Origin: an uncultured Bacteroidales bacterium
Lineage (GTDB): Bacteria > Bacteroidota > Bacteroidia > Bacteroidales > UBA932
Assembly: GCA_934691625.1 (NCBI GenBank)
Contig: CAKUTA010000010.1
Span: forward strand, 1 to 64,000
DNA length: 64,000 nucleotides
Reading direction: 5' to 3'
Of the stretch, positions 53,433 to 61,296 are shown one piece after another. The notes below the pieces were generated by a model, which saw only the letters and a program-made list of their open reading frames with translations, was not told the DNA's origin and searched no databases. The position numbers were made by a program, and so were the translations under genes. Every line of letters starts with the position of its first letter. Position 1 is the first letter of the stretch.

Positions 53433-54068
53433 ATGGAAAACATATACCCGGTTTTCAACAGGATACAGACACGCGCTGACAAGGAGAAATTCCTTGGGCA
53501 GAGAGGTCTTACAATATGGTTCACCGGTCTTTCCGGTTCAGGTAAAAGTACGGTGGCTTCAGCATTGGAACAGGCTCTGGCAGAGCGTGGATTTCTGTGC
53601 AAGGTACTTGATGGTGACAATATCAGGACAGGCCTGAACTCCAATCTCGGCTTTTCTGCCGATGACAGGCAGGAGAACATAAGACGTATAGCTGAAGTCT
53701 GCAAGCTGTTCAACAATACAGGAATAATCACCATAGCATCGTTCGTCTCCCCGACGGAGGATCTGCGCCGGATAGCACGCGGCATCATAGGGGATGAAGA
53801 CTTCTTCGAGGTGTACATCTCCACTCCGCTGGAGGAGTGCGAGAGACGTGACGTGAAGGGACTTTATGCCCGTGCACGCAAAGGCGAGGTGAAGAATTTC
53901 ACTGGAGTGTCCGCTCCGTTCGATGTCCCGGAAAATGCTGATATGGATGTGGATACTACAGACGGCACACCGGAAGGAGCTGCAGCACGTATTATGGATA
54001 AAGTTATAGGCAGGGTTGCTATACCTGGCAGAAATACTGGAGGAAGATATGAGGAAAGCTATCTTTAG
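53433..54068 (+). CDS. cysC: Adenylylsulfate (APS) kinase
   Basis: 211 residues. P-loop GLSGSGKST (about 32-40), the APS-binding stretch DGDNIRTGLNSNLGFS, DRQENIRR, FVSPTEDLR and KGLYARARKGEVKNFTG, all diagnostic of CysC. It phosphorylates APS to PAPS, the sulfonate donor. There is no fused ATP sulfurylase and no cysD/cysN in the window. The 3' end overlaps the following PCMD gene by 20 bases, and a sulfotransferase gene comes next, so the PAPS made here is probably used for sulfonation rather than for cysteine synthesis. It has its own promoter with repeated sites. Confidence 0.94.
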   Translation: MENIYPVFNRIQTRADKEKFLGQRGLTIWFTGLSGSGKSTVASALEQALAERGFLCKVLDGDNIRTGLNSNLGFSADDRQENIRRIAEVCKLFNNTGIITIASFVSPTEDLRRIARGIIGDEDFFEVYISTPLEECERRDVKGLYARARKGEVKNFTGVSAPFDVPENADMDVDTTDGTPEGAAARIMDKVIGRVAIPGRNTGGRYEESYL

Positions 54069-55017
54069 CCTTCTTGCCGCTGCCTTTGCAGTATCTGCGC
54101 CGTCTGCATATTCGCAGGTGAAGAATATACCGTATGGCAATATGGAGAAATGGCTTGTGCGCAGAGTTGACGAGTCGTTTGTCATAGGTGGCAAGACGAA
54201 GTATCTTTATGAAATGGCTCCTGGTGATACCCTGAAGGACAATACCCCTTTTGTCCCTGATCTTAAGGTCTCTCCATGGGCGACCTCCAGCGTGCTTGCG
54301 GTGGTGAAAGGTGTCACCAAGAGCAGCTGCACAGTATTCCCCGAACATCACGGCAACGGAATGGCCGCAAGGCTCGAGACCAGGATAGAACGTGTCAAGG
54401 TCATGGGGCTTATAAATATATCGGTGCTTGCGACCGGGACAATGTTCCTCGGAGAGGTCGCGGAGCCTGTCCGCGACACGAAGAATCCGCAGGCGAAGCT
54501 GATGATGGGGATTCCTTTCTCTGAACATCCCAACAGCGTAATATATGACTATAAGTTCGAGCAGGGAGGAGACGGAGGAAAACGTCTGAAAATGACAGGA
54601 TTCAGCCGTGTCCAGGATATTCCTGGGACAAACTGCGCCGAGATGTGCCTGCTTCTCCAGAAAAGGTGGGAGGATGCAGACGGCAATGTCTATGCGAAAC
54701 GTGTCGGTACAGCGTGGGAAAGATATGACGTCACCACAAAGGGATGGGTCAATGCCCATGAGGCTGTGATCCACTACGGAGATATAACTGCTGATCCTGA
54801 ATACAAGCAATATATGAAGCTGATCGAGGGTGGGGAAGAGGCTCCTCACTGCAAGAACAGCAAGGGACAGGCTGTTCCTGTGCATGAGGTCGGCTGGGCG
54901 GCTCCTGGCGAGAAGCCTACCCACATAATCCTGCGTTTCTCGTCAGGTCATGGCGGAGCCTATGTGGGGTCTCCAGGAGCCATGTTCCACATTGACAATG
55001 TTAAATTGAAATATTAG
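54049..55017 (+). CDS. Secreted PCMD-domain protein
   Basis: 322 residues from the ATG at 54049, with GGAGG five bases upstream; the frame starting at 54016 lies inside cysC. A normal signal peptide (1-23, cut near AYS) exports it; no lipobox cysteine is seen. The body fits the PCMD domain, with KNIPYGNMEKW at the start, WEDADGNVYAKRVGTAWERY and the closing SSGHGGAYVGSPGAMFHIDNVKL. The family's activity is unknown. Being embedded between APS kinase and sulfotransferase genes, with 20 bases overlap and one base gap, it is likely part of the same process outside the cytoplasm, perhaps binding or placing the sulfated product. Confidence 0.72.
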   Translation: MRKAIFSLLAAAFAVSAPSAYSQVKNIPYGNMEKWLVRRVDESFVIGGKTKYLYEMAPGDTLKDNTPFVPDLKVSPWATSSVLAVVKGVTKSSCTVFPEHHGNGMAARLETRIERVKVMGLINISVLATGTMFLGEVAEPVRDTKNPQAKLMMGIPFSEHPNSVIYDYKFEQGGDGGKRLKMTGFSRVQDIPGTNCAEMCLLLQKRWEDADGNVYAKRVGTAWERYDVTTKGWVNAHEAVIHYGDITADPEYKQYMKLIEGGEEAPHCKNSKGQAVPVHEVGWAAPGEKPTHIILRFSSGHGGAYVGSPGAMFHIDNVKLKY

Positions 55018-55018
55018 A

Positions 55019-56125
55019 ATGGGACTTTTCAATTTCGATAATCTTCCGGTCAATACACTTGTCGGTGCAGGACTCGGGACTTTCAACAAGGTGACATACG
55101 GCGGCAGCGAGGTGGACAGCAGATACAAGGCCAAGTACCGCCTGTCCAAGTTCGTATCTGCTATTCTTACACCGATGTACAAGCTGAACGACAGCAAGGC
55201 GGAGAAGCTTGCTCCTGTCGAGGGTGTGAAGGACCCTGTATTTATCATAGGCCACTGGCGCAGTGGCACCACATTCATACACAATGTGCTTTCAAAGGAT
55301 CCTCAGTTCGGGTACTGCTCCACGTACCAGACCGTGTTCCCGCACCTTATGCTTTGTGGAAGGCCTTTCTTCCGCTGGTGCATGAAGGCAGTGATGCCGG
55401 ACAGCCGTCCGACTGATTCTCTGGAGCTGAACCCTGACCAGCCGCAGGAGGAGGAGTTCGCATTCACAAACATGACACCATATTCATATTATCATTTCTG
55501 GATGTTCCCCCGCCATATAGCTGAATACAGACGGCGCTATCTTCTGATGCAGGATCTTACGGAAGAAGAGCTCGGCGAGTTCAAGCATTGTCAGAAGCAG
55601 ATGATTGATACAGCGTTGCATGTCAGCGGGAAGAAGCAGTTCCTTAGCAAGAATCCGCCTCATACCGGACGGGTCAAGGAGCTTCTGGAGCTTTATCCTG
55701 ATGCGAAGTTCATCTATATGATGCGTAACCCGTACACGGTCTATAAGTCCACGATGAGCTTTGTGAAGAACACCATCAAGACACTTCAGCTTCAGGATAT
55801 AGATGAAGACGAGCTTGAAAGGCAGATCGTGGAGACTTATACTGAACTTTACGATAAATATGAGTCTGACAAGGCCCTTATTCCGGAAGGACATCTGATG
55901 GAGGTGCGTTTCGAAGATTTCGAGCGCGATCCTCTCGCAAAGGCCGAGGAAATATACGGGAAACTTGGTCTTGGTGATTTCCAGGCTGTGAAACCGCTGA
56001 TGGCTGCTTATGTAGGGGAGAAGAAAGGTTTCAGAAAGAACAGGTACCAGTACGATGAGCGTACTGTCAGCACTGTCAATGAGCACTGGCACAGGGCTGT
56101 GGAGGACTGGGGCTATACTATCTAG
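55019..56125 (+). CDS. PAPS-dependent sulfotransferase
   Basis: 368 residues. The 5'-phosphosulfate loop is IIGHWRSGTTFIHN (about 74-87), a Sulfotransfer_3-type signature; the 3'-phosphate motif MMRNPYTVYKSTMSF lies near residue 238. The C-terminal part has RFEDFERDPLAKAEEIY, as in other members. It transfers sulfonate from PAPS to a hydroxyl or amine. A Bacteroides sulfotransferase encoded beside PAPS genes has been reported to sulfonate steroids such as cholesterol; whether this protein shares that substrate cannot be told here. It is cytoplasmic and starts one base after the PCMD stop codon. Confidence 0.88.
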   Translation: MGLFNFDNLPVNTLVGAGLGTFNKVTYGGSEVDSRYKAKYRLSKFVSAILTPMYKLNDSKAEKLAPVEGVKDPVFIIGHWRSGTTFIHNVLSKDPQFGYCSTYQTVFPHLMLCGRPFFRWCMKAVMPDSRPTDSLELNPDQPQEEEFAFTNMTPYSYYHFWMFPRHIAEYRRRYLLMQDLTEEELGEFKHCQKQMIDTALHVSGKKQFLSKNPPHTGRVKELLELYPDAKFIYMMRNPYTVYKSTMSFVKNTIKTLQLQDIDEDELERQIVETYTELYDKYESDKALIPEGHLMEVRFEDFERDPLAKAEEIYGKLGLGDFQAVKPLMAAYVGEKKGFRKNRYQYDERTVSTVNEHWHRAVEDWGYTI

Positions 56126-56228
56126 GAGCGGTGCCGTCAGTGATGTAATATTATCGTAGCATTACTGAAATATCGGTATAATATCGCATGCCGAATTTTG
56201 CACTGATAAAAAAAGAAGTGCAGAATTT

Positions 56229-58469
56229 ATGGAATCTGTTTATCTGGGATTTGTGATATTCCTATTTATTCTTGCAGTGTTCGACCTGATGGTAGGTGTG
56301 AGCAATGATGCAGTGAATTTCATGCAGTCGGCGATCGGCGCCAAGGTCGCGACATTCAGAACGATAATAATAATCGCAGCCGCAGGCATATTTTTCGGGG
56401 CGACCATGAGCAACGGCATGATGGATGTCGCCAGAAACGGCGTGTTCCATCCTTCGATGTTCTCGTTTGAGGATGTGATGTTCATATTCCTGGCTGTGAT
56501 AGCGTCGAACATTGTCCTCCTGGACATTTTCAATACGCTCGGACTCCCGACATCCACTACTGTTTCCATGGTTTTCGCGCTTATGGGCGGAACTGTGGCT
56601 ATCGCATTGATAAAGACAGCAGGAGATCCGACGAGAAGCATCGGGGACCTGATGAACACCAGCAAGGCATTGACGATGATCATGGCCATTTTCGTCTCTG
56701 TCGCCATAGCCTTCGTGACGGGAACGGTTATCCAGTATATATCCCGTCTGGTCTTCACCTTTACATATAAGGGACCTGCTCTGAAATGGAAGATAGGCAT
56801 TTTCGGAGGCCTGGCATTCACTGCGATAATCTATTTCATGCTGATAAAGGGAATCGGGAATTTCTCGTTCATGAGCGAGGCTGCGCACGAATGGATAGGC
56901 ACACATTCATGGACTATATGCGGAATCTGCCTTGTGGTGTCAGCTGTGGTTTCTCAGATTCTGTATGCCTTGAATATCAGTGTGTTCAAGTGCCTGGTCC
57001 TTGCCGGGACATTTGCCCTTGCGATGGCTTTCGCCGGAAATGACCTTGTGAATTTCATAGGTGTCCCTCTTGCCGGCTATTCTGCATACACGGATTTTGT
57101 GGCTAACGGGAACGGCGATGCGGGCGGCTTCATGATGGATTCGCTGAATGGTCCGGCAAAGACTCCGGTGGTGTTCCTTGTCGTAGCCGGAATGATAATG
57201 GTGATATCTCTGGCGACATCGAAGAAAGCATTGAATGTTGTCAAGACATCGGTGGATCTTGCGAGGCAGGATGCCGGAGATGAGATGTTCGGCTCGTCAA
57301 GGATGGCAAGAGTACTGGTGCGTTTCAGCACCAGTACAGCGGCTGTAATATCAGAACTTGTCCCGTCGCGGGTCAAGAGATGGATAGGGAAAAGGTTTAA
57401 CAATGATGCACTTGTGCTTCCTCAGGGAGCGGCTTTCGATGAGATACGTGCGACTGTGAACCTGGTGGTGTCCAGTCTTCTTATAGCTCTCGGAACATCT
57501 TTGACCCTTCCTCTTTCCACCACCTATGTCACTTTCATGGTAGCGATGGGAACCTCTCTGGCGGACCGAGCATGGGGCAGGGAAAGCGCTGTATTCCGTA
57601 TTACAGGAGTCATATCGGTTATCGGCGGGTGGTTCATCACGGCCGGTGTGTCTTTCCTTCTGGCTTTCATTGTGGCTCTGATCATGAATTTCGGAGGACT
57701 TACGGCTGCCGCTGTCATCATAGCATTGTCGCTTTTCCTGCTGGTGAGAAGCAATATACGCTATAAGAAGAAAAATGATGAGGAGAAAGGCGATGTCATC
57801 TTCAATGAAATGATTACTTCGGAGGACAGCGGCAGGACTCTTCAGCTGCTTGCCGAACATATCCAGGAAAGCCAGGCAAGTTTCCTTGATTTCGTGAACC
57901 GTACATATCAGCAGATTACAGACGGATTCATTGCCGAGGATCTGGGAAAGCTTCAGAAAGCCGAGAACGAGATGCGTAAGGAACGCATGGAACTCAAGCA
58001 GGCACGACGTAAGGAGATGCTTGGTCTCCGGCGGATAGACCCGGATGTGGCTATCGAGAAGAATACATGGTTCCATCTGGGACGAAACTGCTGCGAGGAT
58101 ATCCTCTATAGCCTCAGACGTATATGCGACCCTTGCGAGGAGCATATCGACAACAGCTTTGTGCCTCTGGACAAGGAACGTATAAAGGAGTTCCTGCCTC
58201 TGCGTGATACTATGCTGTATCTTCTTAAACGTACCGGTGCGGTAATCGCTTCTGGTGATTTTTCCGAGGCAGACAAGGTTCGTGAGCAATGCGAGGATTT
58301 CAAGCTCTGCCTGTCCAGGACAAGAAACGAACAGATGGAGAGAATGCAGTCGTCCAGGGACAATATCACTGTATCGTATGTCTATCTCAACATTCTTCAG
58401 GAAACTCATGAGATGGTAAGCTCCCTGAGGCATCTGCTCCGTGCCGCCAGGCATTTTGTGGCGGCCTGA
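56229..58469 (+). CDS. PiT-family permease fused to a PhoU-like domain
   Basis: 746 residues. The first 515 form a PiT transporter with 10-12 helices and both family signatures, GVSNDAVNFMQSAIGAK near residue 22 and GNDLVNFIGVPLAGYSAY near 275. From about residue 525 to the end is a soluble, all-helical DUF47/PhoU-like domain rich in charged residues, a fusion seen in Bacteroidetes. Phosphate is the usual substrate, but the PiT family also contains sulfate permeases (Bacillus CysP), and the neighbouring cysC and sulfotransferase genes make sulfate worth testing. It is 103 bases after the sulfotransferase gene with a poor -7 match (GAATTTTG, 56193-56200), so it may share that transcript. Confidence 0.88.
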   Translation: MESVYLGFVIFLFILAVFDLMVGVSNDAVNFMQSAIGAKVATFRTIIIIAAAGIFFGATMSNGMMDVARNGVFHPSMFSFEDVMFIFLAVIASNIVLLDIFNTLGLPTSTTVSMVFALMGGTVAIALIKTAGDPTRSIGDLMNTSKALTMIMAIFVSVAIAFVTGTVIQYISRLVFTFTYKGPALKWKIGIFGGLAFTAIIYFMLIKGIGNFSFMSEAAHEWIGTHSWTICGICLVVSAVVSQILYALNISVFKCLVLAGTFALAMAFAGNDLVNFIGVPLAGYSAYTDFVANGNGDAGGFMMDSLNGPAKTPVVFLVVAGMIMVISLATSKKALNVVKTSVDLARQDAGDEMFGSSRMARVLVRFSTSTAAVISELVPSRVKRWIGKRFNNDALVLPQGAAFDEIRATVNLVVSSLLIALGTSLTLPLSTTYVTFMVAMGTSLADRAWGRESAVFRITGVISVIGGWFITAGVSFLLAFIVALIMNFGGLTAAAVIIALSLFLLVRSNIRYKKKNDEEKGDVIFNEMITSEDSGRTLQLLAEHIQESQASFLDFVNRTYQQITDGFIAEDLGKLQKAENEMRKERMELKQARRKEMLGLRRIDPDVAIEKNTWFHLGRNCCEDILYSLRRICDPCEEHIDNSFVPLDKERIKEFLPLRDTMLYLLKRTGAVIASGDFSEADKVREQCEDFKLCLSRTRNEQMERMQSSRDNITVSYVYLNILQETHEMVSSLRHLLRAARHFVAA

Positions 58470-58558
58470 TTTGTGATCCTGCCACGAGTTCCTGAAGGTT
58501 TGTCGGATATGTCTGTACATAGTTGCTAATTTGAACATTTATCCCGACTTTTGTACTT

Positions 58559-58573
58559 CTTCCCGACGGGAAG
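58559..58573. repeat. 15-base palindrome upstream of the GntR gene
   Basis: CTTCCCG-A-CGGGAAG has perfect 7-bp arms around one base and lies 27 bases before the regulator's ATG. It is a good candidate operator for autoregulation. The arms' CTTCCC/GGGAAG also occurs in the terminator after this gene (59343-59387), but there it forms a hairpin. Confidence 0.5.
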
Positions 58574-58599
58574 TGTATCAGATAAACAGGGATGATGTT

Positions 58600-59322
58600 A
58601 TGGCAGAGAAGAAAAGCGGGAAGCCGCTTCATATAGTTGCGGAGGAAGCTGTCAAGAAAATGATAGCGGAACCGGAATATCGGAATGGGAAGCTTCTTCC
58701 CAATGAAATAGATCTGGCCGAAAACCTGGGTGTTTCGAGAAACACATTGAGGCAGGCCATAAACAAACTGGTTTTTGAAGGGTACCTGTGCCGTAAGAAG
58801 GGTTATGGCACGTGGGTGGTCCGCAAGACTGTAACTAGTGGGGTGAAGAACTGGATGAGCTTTTCACAGGAAATGGAACGCCTCGGAATCAAGGTCCGGA
58901 ATTATGAACTTCATGTCTCTTATGAAGATCCGGTGCCTGCAGTGAAAGCATTTTTCCGTCTTGATGACAGGAATAAATCTTGTCTCAAGCTGGAACGTGT
59001 CCGTGGGCATGAGGAGTTTCCGTTTGTGGTGTTTTTCTCGTGGTTCAATCCTATATTCAATATTGATGCGGATGATAATTTCGCTATGCCTCTTTATGAA
59101 CTGCTCGAGAAGAAATATGGAGTGGTCGTGCATACGTCAGTGGAGGAACTGTCTGCCGGGCTTGCCGGAAAGATGATTGCAGAGAAGCTTCATATATCCG
59201 AATCTGACCCGGTGCTGGTCCGGAAACGTTATGTGTATGATGTGAACGGAACTCCGGTAGAGTATAATGTCGGTTATTACAGGGCAGATAGCTTTACATA
59301 TACGATTACTGCTACGCGGTAG
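58600..59322 (+). CDS. GntR/HutC-family transcriptional regulator
   Basis: 240 residues from the ATG at 58600; an upstream in-frame ATG at 58531 would put the palindrome inside the gene. The N-terminal winged helix contains LPNEIDLAENLGVSRNTLRQAINKLVFEGYLCRKKGYGTWV (about 33-73), and the rest is a UTRA ligand-binding domain ending in GTPVEYNVGYYRADSF. HutC-type regulators generally respond to sugar phosphates or similar metabolites. It precedes a mannose-6-phosphate isomerase, a ROK kinase and a SusC receptor, so it probably controls this sugar locus, with mannose- or fructose-phosphate as a plausible ligand. Confidence 0.87.
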   Translation: MAEKKSGKPLHIVAEEAVKKMIAEPEYRNGKLLPNEIDLAENLGVSRNTLRQAINKLVFEGYLCRKKGYGTWVVRKTVTSGVKNWMSFSQEMERLGIKVRNYELHVSYEDPVPAVKAFFRLDDRNKSCLKLERVRGHEEFPFVVFFSWFNPIFNIDADDNFAMPLYELLEKKYGVVVHTSVEELSAGLAGKMIAEKLHISESDPVLVRKRYVYDVNGTPVEYNVGYYRADSFTYTITATR

Positions 59323-59342
59323 CGGAAAGCGGAGCCGATGCG

Positions 59343-59394
59343 AACTTCCCATGATTTTCAGAACAGCTTCTCGGATCGTGGGAAGTTTTTTTAT
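59343..59394 (+). terminator. Rho-independent terminator after the GntR gene
   Basis: Bases 59343-59354 pair with 59376-59387 over 12 positions (one G-T pair), AACTTCCC/GGGAAGTT at the base, with a 21-base loop and a run of seven T's. This is the clearest factor-independent terminator in the window and separates the regulator gene from the isomerase gene. Confidence 0.75.
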
Positions 59395-59436
59395 GCTTGA
59401 TTTTGAGAAGAAATTTTGATTTTAGGCTTAAAACGT

Positions 59437-59468
59437 CTTGCATATTCAGGATTATATGCTTTAATTTG
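59437..59468 (+). promoter_or_regulatory. Possible promoter of the isomerase-ROK-susC unit
   Basis: CTTG (59437-59440), 20 bases, then TTAATTTG (59461-59468): each element has one mismatch to the Bacteroidetes consensus. The ATG is at 59504. A second near-match (TATATTTA, 59493-59500) is too close to the ATG to be likely. Confidence 0.35.
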
Positions 59469-59503
59469 CACATTCGATTAAATGTAGGTACATATATTTA
59501 AAA

Positions 59504-61291
59504 ATGTTAAGACAAAGTAATAGCTATATCCTTCCTTTGAAGGCGTCCGAAGCGGAGTTCGGAAAATATGAACTATATCCGTCATTCGTGACTGATGGCG
59601 AGATATTCGTGGGTGTTGATGTTCTTGCAGAGAAACTTTCCGGATGCAGGACGATTGTAATTGATGGCTTCGAGGGCGTGTTCTGGGACAAGATCGTGGG
59701 GCGTCTCGCTTCGGCTCTTTCAAGTAAAGGGCTGAATGTGGCTTCGGTGAATGTTGCGAAGGCGTTGCGTCCTTCACCTGAGATAGATATTCTGCTGGAA
59801 CCGTTTATGGGGGCAGCTGATTCTATTTTCGGAAGAATGACGACTCTCCATCTTATCGATTTCTTTGATCGTGAGTTACTCGGCTCTGTCAGGCCTGCTG
59901 ACGATGCTGATGTTTCTATCATATATGGAACAGGGGCAAGACTGACAGGGCTATATAAGCGTGACGATGCAGCCCTGGTATATGTGGATCTCCCTAAAAA
60001 TGAGCTGCAGTTCAGAATGGCAGCCGGGGCTGCACGGAATCTCGGATGTGATACCTCGCTGGATGTGCGCTCCTCCTATAAGCGATGCTATTTCATTGAA
60101 TGGCCGATTCTGGATAGAGAAAGGGCCGCGATGCTTGATGAAATAGACTGGATGGTGGATGAACAGCGTATTGATGAGTACACGTTCCTTTCCGGCGAGA
60201 CGTTGCGTGATGGACTTGAAGCTATGTCTAAGACTCCTTTCCGCGTCAGGCCATGGTTCGCTCCTGGAGTCTGGGGAGGTAACTGGCTGCGTGACAATAT
60301 CGAAGGCCTGAACAGGAGTGAGAAGAATATCGCATGGTCGTACGAACTGATGGCGTATGAGAATGGCATTCTTTTTAGCCATGATGGAATATTGTTCGAA
60401 ACATCGTTCAGCGCATTGATGGAGTATAGATATCGTAATGTCCTTGGGGACTGTGCGGATGCATTCAAGGCTGATTTCCCTATAAGGTTCGATTTCCTTG
60501 ATACCATAGGCGGCGGAAATTTGTCCATACAATGCCATCCGCGTCCGGAGTATATCCGTTCGCAGTTCGGTAAGGAATATACGCAGGACGAGACGTACTA
60601 TATCCTCAGGTGTTCCCCGGATGCGACGGTATATCTCGGATTTCAGGACAATATCGACAAGGAAGAGTTCTCCGCAGCTTTGAAGAAGAGTCAGGACGAG
60701 GCGGAACCTTTGGAAATCACGGATTATGTACAGGCGCATCATGCGGAAAAACATGAACTTTTCCTTATCCCTAACGGGACAATCCATGCCTCTGGTGCAG
60801 GTAATCTGGTTCTGGAGATAAGCAGCGCTCCTTACATATTTACATTCAAGATGTATGACTGGGTACGTCTTGATATGGACGGCAGGCCTAGGCCTATCAA
60901 TATCAGGCATGGCCTTGCCAATGTGCGTTTCAACCGGAAGGGGAGACTGGTCCAGGAAACGCTTATCAGCCATCCTTATGTGATGGAGGAAACAGCTGCA
61001 TACGTGAAAGAGCATGTCCCGACCCATCATGACCATTTCTACGATGTGCATAGATATACTATACATAAGGGAGGTCAGCTGCACATAGATGAGAAGGGTA
61101 AGGTGCATGTATGGATGATTGTAGAAGGTGAGCATGCTGAACTTACAACGTCTGATGGGAAAAAGTACGGATATAACTATCTGGAAACATTCATTGTCCC
61201 TGCAGCTGCCGGTGCCTATACTGTCACGAATGACAGTGAGGGGGACATTATGCTTGTCAAGGCTTTTGTAAAAGACAGTTTCATTCTCTAG
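59504..61291 (+). CDS. Mannose-6-phosphate isomerase with N-terminal kinase-like domain
   Basis: 595 residues, against about 320-390 for ordinary type I enzymes. The C-terminal part (from about 240) is a cupin phosphomannose isomerase: VWGGNWLRD, a metal site with SIQCHP, an acidic residue in QDETYYIL, and the second-cupin LIPNGTIHASGAGNLVLEISS. The first 230 residues read like a P-loop kinase (IVIDGFEG, SSKGLNVASVNVAKALRP) whose phosphate loop has lost GxGKT, so it is probably not catalytic. It interconverts mannose-6-phosphate and fructose-6-phosphate. The ROK gene follows five bases later. Confidence 0.85.
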   Translation: MLRQSNSYILPLKASEAEFGKYELYPSFVTDGEIFVGVDVLAEKLSGCRTIVIDGFEGVFWDKIVGRLASALSSKGLNVASVNVAKALRPSPEIDILLEPFMGAADSIFGRMTTLHLIDFFDRELLGSVRPADDADVSIIYGTGARLTGLYKRDDAALVYVDLPKNELQFRMAAGAARNLGCDTSLDVRSSYKRCYFIEWPILDRERAAMLDEIDWMVDEQRIDEYTFLSGETLRDGLEAMSKTPFRVRPWFAPGVWGGNWLRDNIEGLNRSEKNIAWSYELMAYENGILFSHDGILFETSFSALMEYRYRNVLGDCADAFKADFPIRFDFLDTIGGGNLSIQCHPRPEYIRSQFGKEYTQDETYYILRCSPDATVYLGFQDNIDKEEFSAALKKSQDEAEPLEITDYVQAHHAEKHELFLIPNGTIHASGAGNLVLEISSAPYIFTFKMYDWVRLDMDGRPRPINIRHGLANVRFNRKGRLVQETLISHPYVMEETAAYVKEHVPTHHDHFYDVHRYTIHKGGQLHIDEKGKVHVWMIVEGEHAELTTSDGKKYGYNYLETFIVPAAAGAYTVTNDSEGDIMLVKAFVKDSFIL

Positions 61292-61296
61292 ATATT

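Noticed and set aside
57351..58538. 395-codon minus-strand frame across the PhoU-like end of the PiT gene
   Set aside because: The plus-strand frame has clear family motifs; the antisense product is cysteine/histidine-rich with no domain.
59951..61135. 394-codon minus-strand frame across the isomerase gene
   Set aside because: It is the shadow of a well supported isomerase reading frame.
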